A model generated the notes under the pieces. The model was not told where the DNA came from and ran no database searches. It saw only the letters and a list, made by a program, of their open reading frames with translations. Shown piece after piece: positions 56,100-64,000 of a DNA stretch of 64,000 bases (the stretch's first letter is position 1; each line of letters starts with the position of its first letter). The position numbers and the translations under genes were made by a program. Source of the DNA: Colius striatus (lineage: Eukaryota > Chordata > Aves > Coliiformes > Coliidae); contig NC_084771.1 in the NCBI RefSeq assembly GCF_028858725.1, positions 2,508,915 through 2,572,914 of the forward strand, in the 5' to 3' direction.

Positions 56100-59000
56100 A
56101 TGGGGCAAGTCAGGAGCAGGGAGCTGAAGAGCGCCCTGAGCCAGCGCAGCTTCTCTTTGACACAGTCCCTGACAAGCTCCGAGAGACGAGGCGCCTTGCA
56201 AAGGCTTCGCCATTCCCGCCCTGACCGCATTCGTGTGCCCTCCCCGAGCGTGCCGACAGTCGCCAGCTCCTCGAAGGGAGCTGGGAAGGAGGATGGGGCT
56301 CCCGGCGCTACGAAAAAGAAACTCAAGCACCGCGTGACATGGGACGAAACCCTGGTGTATGCGATGGGTTCTGACTCATCGGAAGATGGTGAGTGAGGGG
56401 CTCCAGCATCGCAAGGTTGTTGTGGATTGAGACAAGGGCAGGGAGGGCTCGCTGTCAGTTAGGGTTAAAGGGTAAGACAGACTCCAGCACTCGACTGAGA
56501 GAGGAAAGCAGGAAAGTTTATCCTACAAGAAACAGAATGGAATAAAAGCAAAAAGGGAGTAGGATGATGAGAAAATCACAACCAGCACTTTAAGATCTCC
56601 CTCCCCCATCCCTCCTTTCTTCCCGGGCCCAGCTCACTGCTCCCCATATCTCTACCTCCTCCCCCCTCAGCAGCTCAGGGAGGCAGGGACTGGGGGATGT
56701 GGTCAGTCTCTCACAGATGGGCTCTGCCACTTCTCTCTGCTCAGATGAGGACAACTCCTGGCATCCTTCCCCTGCTCCAACACGGGGTTCCTCCCCCGGG
56801 ACACAGTCCTGAACCAACTTCTCTGGTGGGGGTTGTTCCCAGCAGCTGCGGCTTCCGCCCATACAGGGTCCCTCACACGGGGGACAGTCCTTGGGGAATA
56901 TCTCAGGCGTGGATTCTTCACCACGGTTGCAGTTTCTGCAGTTGCAGGGTCCCTCTCTCGGGACAAGGCCTCTTCTGGGCATAAGTTGAATGAGTTTTTT
57001 GGCTTGGGTTCCTCCCAACAGTTACAGCTGCGGATTTTGGGTCCCTTCCTTGGGACACGGCCTCCTCCTCTCTTTCATCACTGACCTTGGAGTCCGCGTG
57101 GTTGTTACTCTCGCTGTTCCCACTCCTTGCACCACCACCAGCCCGAAGGAAAAGAAAAGGCAGAGAAGGAAGAAGATGGAGGAAGATGGAGGAAGAAACC
57201 TCCTCTTCCGGCTTCTTCTTCAAAAGTGATGGTGGAGGTGGCTCATTGGCTCAGCCCCGGCAGTGGGTCTGGCTCAGAGCTGGGGAGAGTTGTGAGCAAC
57301 TTCTCACAGGAGCCATCTTTACAGCCCCTTCCCCCTTACGAGAAGAAGCTATCATGCCAAACCACGACACCCAGGGAGGCTGTGCCCAGGAAGGGGGCAT
57401 GGGGACAAAGGGCAGAGCTCCTTCCTCTGCCCACTCCTGCCCGCAGCTCTGCTCTACAGCCCTCCCTGCTCTTCCTCCTCTGCTAGGTCCTGTATCACAT
57501 TTGCAGAAGAGAAGGTCCGTCTTGGTGGCCATCGAAGCCATGCAGGACACCAGCAGGAAAGACAAGCAGTGGGCCAGGAGGGTGCTGAACGAGGCCATGA
57601 GCGAGCCTGACCCCTGGATGGGCGATGTAAGTAGCCTCTGGCTGAGCTGCCCTGCCCTCGAGGCCTTTGCTCCTGCTTTTGCCTTGCCTTGCCTCTCCGA
57701 GAGGGGTGGGAAGGGGCAGCTGAGGAAAGGGCCGCGCTCCAGACAGTCCGTGTCCCCTCCAGGTGTCAGACGTCGTCAGCTCCATCCACAAGAGCTTGGA
57801 GAACACCAGCAAACTGGCAGCCCGGCGGAGCCTGATGGGCCTGATTGTCCCGCTGGCCCACAGCAACCCCATGGCGCTGGTTGACAGCATGTCCAGCCAA
57901 ATCCCACTGTCTGACAGGTATCAGCCCCCCCAGCCCCGAGGAGCAGGGCCCACCGCCCCTGCACACTTGCCAGCCACCACGCTCCTCCCTGCCCCACGGG
58001 GAACCCCCTCCCCTCAGCCTTCTCCTGCTTGCCCACGGGCCAGGGGCCTTGGGCAGGGCCAGGGCTGCGTGACAGCCCCGCTGACCAAATGCTCTGGACT
58101 TGGCAGCGCCGGCCTGGCCATGTGGGAGACGCTGCTGCTCCAGGACGTGGCACTGCCGGACTTCTTCCACAAGCTGCTGGATGTCGCTGACGATTGGAAC
58201 CGGCAGCTGGGCCCTGAGGAGCAGCAGACCAAGGACGTGAAGCAGATGGTAAGGAACCAGCCCTGGCTGAGGACAAGAGGCTGCTGATGGTCAGAGGGCA
58301 GGAGGAGTGGGCAAAGCTGCCGTGCGGTCCTGCGCGGGCAGGGCTGCCCCGGGACCCTGCTCCGAGCTGCCCGTGGGAAGCAGGAGCCCCACAGGCTCTG
58401 CCCCTCTCTCACCACTTTGTCTCTTTGTCTCAGGTGCAAGAGTTCGACGCTGAAGGGAAGAGCACTGACCTCCTGCAGCTGCTCCAGAAGTACCTGAGGA
58501 GCCCAGAGATGAGGGAGAACCGCGTGTTGGTGCTCACGGGTCTCCGCGCCCTCTCACGGAGACATCAGACGGTGAGCAAGGTGTCGAGTGGAGCCACGTT
58601 GGCCCACACGGAGGTTTAGCCCTGGCTGGGGGTCAGGAGGCGGGGGGACGGCTCCAAGCGCCCTTCCTGCCGTGGACGGGGCTGGTGGGTGCCTGGGGAG
58701 CTTTCCAGGGTCAGGGTTCCCCAGCCATCTGCCCCGCTGGGGTGGTTGGACAAAGCAGCGGCTGAGCATCGCACAGGGAGTCTCTGCTGCCCTCCCCTGG
58801 CCCTGCTCCTCTGCCTGCCACGGCCACCACCAGCCAGGAGCCCGCTGCAGCGACTCCTGTGCCGGGAGCCGGGGGGAGCCTTGTGCTCAGCGGCCAGAGC
58901 ACGTTGGCCAGGGTGGGTGGTCTTTGCCCCGCCTCACAGGAAATCTCTGCTTCACCCAGGCAAAAGAAATGGTGTTCCTGCTGCCAGATATTGCAGAGAC

Positions 59001-61039
59001 GCTGCAGGATGCCAACATGGAGGTGAGGGCTCGGGCCCTGGCTGTCCTGCAGAACGTGATGTTTCACCTGGAGGGACAGCTCGCCAGCTGCATCGCCGTC
59101 CAGCTCTTGGAGCCGCTGCTGCCGCTCTTTGACGACGTAAGGCCTCTGTGGGAGCTGAGCCCAGAGCATCTCCCCTCCCATCGGCCTCCCTCGTGCTTCT
59201 GCTCATCCTGCCCTGCCCTCCTCTCTGCCAGGAGTGCCTCCAGCTGCGGCAGCTCTCCATCAGCTTCTTCCAAGAGCTGGTGGGGACTGTGGAGCGCCAG
59301 GACATGAAGAAGATGAAGAGCCATTTGAGGAGGGCGCTGGTCCCGCTCTACTTCCGCAGCAGCGACCATTGTGAGAGCGTGGCCGAGGTACAGATTGCAA
59401 AGCGGGCCGGCGATGCGGGGAAGGGGGAGAAGAGACCCCGGGGGTGGCCGAGGCTCATGGGTGGGGGCTGCTGGCAGCTGGCACGGACGTTGCCCACCCT
59501 GCCTGCCCTGGCGCAGCAGCTCTCAGCAGCCACTGCCCGTGGCCACCCGGGGCCTGAATGCACCCCATGGGCTTTCCTGATTTCCCCAGGGGTGCGGCCG
59601 GTGGGGTCCATCTGCCCAGAGCAGCCCAGGCCTTTAGTGGCCTAAAGGCCCCTGGACGTGCCCCTGGCAGGTGCCGCTGGCTCCGGCCCGCCCCAGTGTC
59701 TCTGGGACGGCCCCTCAGCTCTCCGGGATCTCGCTGCTGCTGGCCGGCAGCACCAGGCAGCTGCGGTGCTGGCTGCCCCATGTCCCTGCCCCGGGCACTG
59801 CCCCCCGCTCGGGCTCTGCCTCTCCCCATACGGGGCTGGGAACAGCAGGCCGCCTGGCCAAGAGGAGCGGGACGCCGGCTCTCCTTCCCCAAGCCGTGAT
59901 GCCAGTTCCCATCCTCTGCTGCTCTGCAGGTGGCTCAGCACACCCTCCTGGCTGTGATGGACGTCCTGCGGTGCAAAAAGCCCACGCGCTTCATCGGCTC
60001 CGAGGACTCGTGGAGGATCCCAGAGTGCCTGGTGAGGACAAAGGCCCGGGCCCGCAGCCTGGAGCCCTCCAGCACAGAGGCCCCAGGGGCTCTTCTCCAG
60101 CCACGCTCCCCTCCCCACCCCGCAGGCCGCTGGAGGAGACCCCAGTCCTTTTGGCAGCCCGGACAGATGGGCAGAGGGGTCTTGGCACCCCAGAGCCGCC
60201 TCTGCCTGCGGCTCCGTACCTCGGCCCCACAGGCCTCTGCTGGGGAGATGGCCGTGCCCGGGCTGGGAAGGGGATCAGCGGGAGAAGGGACTGCTCTGGC
60301 CGGCAGTGGAGGGTCCATCCCAGCCTCTTACTCTCTCCAGGTGAGGAAGGACAGGCGAAGAGCTGACATGTACCTGCAGCAGAGCCTGCGGTACCTCCAG
60401 GACTCGCAGGGCAGCGTGCGAGCGGCGGCCATCAGGTTTGTGGGTGAGTTGCAGCCCCCAGAGCCCCTCTCCTGGCAGCCCGGCCCCGCTGCTGCCGGCA
60501 GCGAGGGGCAGCTGGGGACGTGCTGGGCGGCAGCAGCTCTGACGGGGCTCTCTGCTCAGGGGTTGCTGCGCGATTCTCCAGGGACAGGAGCGAGGAGAGG
60601 CTGAGAGAGATCCACTGCGGTGAGTACGGCTGGGGCTGGGACGGCCCTTCCTTGCTCTGCCCCAGGGAAACGCTGGCAGGGCAGAGGAGAGGCTTGGGAG
60701 CTCTGAGGCCTTCCTGAGCAGCAGCTCCCAGCACATGCCCTGGTGCCACGTGCTCCTGCTGCCAGGGCGAGAGCCGCGTGGGGCCGGCAGGGTCTGGAGG
60801 GGCTGCCCGGGGCGGCCATACACAAGCCACGGGGGTTCATCCCGGCCCTTTCTCCTTCTGCCACAGCCCTCCAGGCCCTGCAGACAGACCCCGAGCCCTC
60901 CATCTGCTGCCTGGCCACTCAGACCCGCTGGATCCTGCCGTCTGCAAGGCAGCAGCGCTCGCTGCGGAGCTTGTGTGCCAAGTGCTGCTGGTGCTTCCAA
61001 GCCAAGCGCCGGTACGTCTCTGCTGGGGAAAGTGACTGA
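56100..61039 (+). CDS. MROH-like gene A4 (complete, 11 exons)
   Basis: Near-identical to A3, shifted 18.38 kb in the same orientation, 544 aa. Exons: 56100-56388, 57487-57626, 57763-57917, 58107-58248, 58434-58571, 58960-59136, 59232-59387, 59930-60031, 60341-60443, 60560-60619 and 60867-61039. Frame and splice sites are intact, including CAG where A2 has TAG. Differences from A3 are few: exon 2 begins like A1 (residues SHLQ rather than VRW), and exon 5 has one Ala to Thr change. Intron 1 carries the long LTR (56414-57369), and a second LTR abuts the stop codon. Confidence 0.82.
56414..57369 (-). mobile_element. LTR in intron 1 of A4
   Basis: Same long, one-edge-deleted LTR as in A3, at the same target site (flank reads CCAGGGAGG instead of CCGGGGAGG). 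Confidence 0.75.
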
Positions 61040-61050
61040 GTTTGATGTTT

Positions 61051-61688
61051 TGTGGTCAGGGTTTGACATGACAGCCGTTTCTGGGAAGGGGGAAGGGGCT
61101 GTAAAGATGGCTCCTGTAAGAAGTCGCTGGAAACCCTGCCCAGCTCTGAGCCAGCCCCACTGCTGGGGCTGAGCCAATGAGCCGCCTCCACCATCACTTT
61201 TGGAGAAGCTGGAAAATGACGGTTCTTCCTGTTTCTTCCTCCTCCTGTCCCTCCTTCTTCTCTGTCTGCTGGCGATGCAAGGAGTGGGAAGAGTGAGAGA
61301 AACAACCACGCGGACTCCAAGGTCAGTGAGGAAAGAGAGGAGGTGTGAAGAATCCACGCCAGAGATGTTCCCCAAGGACTGTGTCCCGTGGTTGTCATTT
61401 TCTCATCATCCTGCTCCCTTTTTGCTTTTGTTCCGTTCTGTTTCATGTTGGTAGCAGAATAAACTTTCCTCCTTTCCTCTCTCAGTCGAGCACTGGAGCC
61501 TGTTTTGCCGGGAACCGTAACGGGCAGCCAGCCCTCCCTGCCCTTGTCTCCATCCACAACAACCTTGCTTCTCTTCCTCCTCCCTTTTCTCTGGGGCCTC
61601 TGCCATCCTGACGAGGGTGGGGGTGGATGGGGGCACCGAGCGAGAGGCTGTCGTGGTGCCTCTGTGCTGGCTGGGCCAAACCACGACA
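61051..61688 (+). mobile_element. Solo LTR abutting the A4 stop codon
   Basis: Same element and junction as at A2 and A3, with AATAAA at 61458-61463 in gene orientation. Confidence 0.75.
61458..61463 (+). terminator. LTR-derived poly(A) signal for A4
   Basis: AATAAA 419 bp after the stop inside the abutting LTR. Confidence 0.5.
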
Positions 61689-62169
61689 CCTATGTACTTC
61701 GTATTAAAAACCCCAACCAAGTGCTTCCCGCCTTTGTGTGGAGGACAAGAGCTCTGCTGAAGCCTTTGCAGGACTGGCAGCATCCCTGAGCCCCACAGGA
61801 GAACACATGCAAGAGATTCTTGGGCCCTGTAGAACATCTCCATGCCCACAAGTGCCCTCAAACGTGATTTGTGACTTCCCAGATGCAGCCCAGCTGGTTG
61901 TTGCTTGAACAGACAGGAGAACCTGTCCCCTGACACCACTTCCAGACCCTTAGACCAGCCACTTCCAGCCCTGGCCCCCGAGCACAGGCCAGCTGAGAAC
62001 TGCTCTTTGAGATGTGACCAGCTTCAGCCTCCTTCAGGGCTCAGTGCCTGTACCAGCGGGATGCTCAGCCCTGCCTGCTCCCTCTCCCAGTGCAGGCCCT
62101 GGCAGAGCCCACAGCAGGGCTGCCTGCAGTCACTCACATGGGGCCTGGGCACGGCAGGGAGCTCTTGGG

Positions 62170-63300
62170 CTCAAAAAACTGTCCTTCAGAAGCTCCCAGC
62201 TCTGCTCACCTCCTTTGTCCCTCAGGGCAGTTTCCCAGGGGATCTCATCCACTCTCTTAAAGTTCAGGGTCCTGACTCTACCTGGCAAATTTACCGAGGG
62301 AGCATCAATCCCCTCATCCAGATCATTGAGAAGGGTGTTAAACAGAACAGGGCCCAGCACTGAGCCCTGGGGAACACACTGGTGACCAGCCAACAACTGG
62401 GTTTTGGAGGAGAGGAGCCTGAGGGGTGAGCTCAGGAATGGTTACAGATGCATCAAGGGTGGGTGTGAGGAGGCTGGAGCCAGGCTGTGCTCAGGGATGG
62501 CCAGTGACAGGACAAGGGGCAACAAGCTGGAACTGAAGAGCTTCCAAAGAGACACAAGGACAAAGTTGTTCCCTGTTGAGGTGAGGGAGCACTGGCAGGG
62601 GCTGCCCAGATGGGCTGTGGAGGCTCCTTCTCTGGAGACATTCCAACCCAGCTGGAGGAGTTCCTGAGTGCCCTGCTCTAGGTGGTGCTGCCCTGGCAGG
62701 GGAGTTGCACTGGCTGAGCTCTGCAGGTTTATTAAGGCCAAGAGCCAAAAACTTTGCGGCACGTGAGCAGCAACGTGGCCTCGTGGGCAAGAAGCTAATG
62801 GCAGCCTGGGGGCATCCAGCAGAGTGTGGGCAGCAGGGCCAGGGAGCTTCTGCTCCCCCTCTGCTCTGCCACATGTGCTGAGGCCTCAGCTGGAGTCCTG
62901 TGCCCAGTTGTGGGCTCCCCAGCTGCAGAGGGACAGGGAACTGCTGCAGAGAGGCCAGTGCAGGGACACCCAGATGCTCAGGGGACTGGAGCATCTTCCT
63001 TGTGAGGAAAGGCTGCTGGACTTTGGACAGTTCAGCTTGGAGGAGACTGAGGGGGGACCTCGTTAATACTTACAAGTGCTGAAAGCTGCATGCCAAGGAG
63101 AGGAGGCAGCAGGGAGGGTTTTTCCTGTAGTGTCCAGTGACAGGACAGGGGGTATTGAACAAAAGCTGTAACACAAACAATTCCCCTTAAGGAAAAACTT
63201 CTTTCCTGTTGAGGTGAGGGAGCCCTGGCCCAGGCTGCCCAGGGAGGGTGTGGAGGCTCCTTCTTGGGAGGTTTCCAAACCCACTTGGACACCTTCCTGT
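62170..63300. mobile_element. CR1 cluster between A4 and B4
   Basis: 62170-62400 is a minus-strand reverse-transcriptase fragment. 62400-62710 and 62765-63300 are plus-strand 3' fragments. Same order and orientation as 13430-14545. Confidence 0.85.
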
Positions 63301-63705
63301 TGTAACGGTGCAAGCAATATTCATTCAAAGATGTAGACAGGCTGGGTAATGCACCTGCAGACACATACACAGCCAACACAGTGCAACCAACAGAGGGACT
63401 CAAAGCCACCCTTCCTTTGCTGGCTACTTCCTTATATGCTGCTTCTGCCCATGTGATCACCCAGGGCCCAACTGATTAACTTGCAGCACCTGTTTCTGAT
63501 AGTTGGAAGTAGCTTGCCAGCTGCATTAACTTGTCCCCACCATCTTTATTCAAGCTGGCTGGTCCAAGTCATATTTGTACCTACAAATATTTGGTTCTGT
63601 CATGCTGTTTGAAGAACTCTGTCCGTCCCTGGGACTTCTTGAGCTACTGCTTGAAACGTGACAGGCCAGACATGGGGAGCACTGGTTAAGGTTTGATGAC
63701 GGAGC

Positions 63706-64000
63706 TTTATTGTTTTTACCAAAGCACTTTGCGTCCCTCAAACAACACGGAACAAATCCAGTTTTGTTGACACGAAGGGTAACAAAGAGTTTCCAGCTGT
63801 AGAAAATGGTTCTCACAGGGTGAAGAAAGCCAGAAAATCAAACGTACACAAACTGGAAGAAACCCAAGTGCTAAACTCGGTGTCTAAACTACTGAGCAAC
63901 GATGCAAAAGAAAACTGCTGGTAGGTCCAAGGTTTGCCATGGAGCACAGGGAGGAGCTCATGGAATAGCCCCTGGCATGGGCCCCGCTCAGAGCTGCAGC
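63706..64000 (-). other. 3' UTR of a further B copy (B4) running off the window
   Basis: AATAAA at 63711-63706, then sequence matching the B1 3' UTR (14949-15243) to the last base. By alignment the stop codon would lie about 8 bp beyond the window, so no coding sequence is visible. Confidence 0.8.

Overview
This is a nuclear window from a bird genome. The evidence is the abundance of CR1 LINE fragments ending in the usual ATTCTATGA-type 3' terminus, an avian-type endogenous retrovirus (ERV), and compact GC-rich genes with very short GT-AG introns. No bacterial, phage or organellar genes are present. The assignment to birds rests on recognising these families, not on a search.

The window is a cluster of maestro HEAT-like repeat (MROH) family genes, in three paralogue types that share one exon architecture. 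The conserved exon lengths, in order from the middle to the end of the gene, are 138, 177, 156, 102, 103, 57-60 nt and a final exon. Type A (544-546 codons) occurs four times: A1 at 1-2297 (minus, cut by the window edge), A2 at 22711-27315 (minus, carries a nonsense codon), A3 at 37716-42657 (plus) and A4 at 56100-61039 (plus). Type B (about 636 aa) occurs as B1 at 15251-19345 (minus), B2 at 30131-34230 (minus), a 5'-truncated B3 at 45697-47918 (plus) and the 3' UTR of a B4 at the right edge (minus). Type C (about 644 aa, plus) is single, at 4796-9484, and has a 63-bp coding minisatellite in exon 1. MROH proteins are alpha-solenoid proteins of mostly unknown function; several family members are germ-line or testis expressed.

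Layout: A1 with its upstream minisatellite (1-2745); old CR1 pieces (3177-4120); gene C (4796-9484); CR1 and an ERV remnant (10365-13296); CR1 cluster and B1 (13303-20400); CR1 cluster and A2 (20400-27650); CR1 with a reverse-transcriptase fragment (27960-29430); B2 (29830-35280); CR1 fragments again, now inverted (35300-37100); A3 (37428-43306); CR1, a unique 0.45-kb patch and B3 (43680-48220); inverted CR1 (48650-50100); a minisatellite split by a nearly intact-ended 5.2-kb ERV (50402-55997); A4 (56100-61688); CR1 and the B4 3' UTR (62170-64000).

On a larger scale, about 20165-28560 and 36500-45195 form inverted-repeat arms around a spacer carrying B2. B1 and B2 are direct repeats about 14.88 kb apart, and 13303-15243 recurs at about 62060-64000. 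A solo LTR in intron 1 of A2 (5-bp target duplication) is matched by a clean empty site in A1, while A3 and A4 carry a related insertion at the same site. A second LTR starts just after the A2-A4 stop codons and may supply their polyadenylation signal. All four A copies keep a perfect TGACGTCA (CRE) about 62 bp upstream of the ATG.
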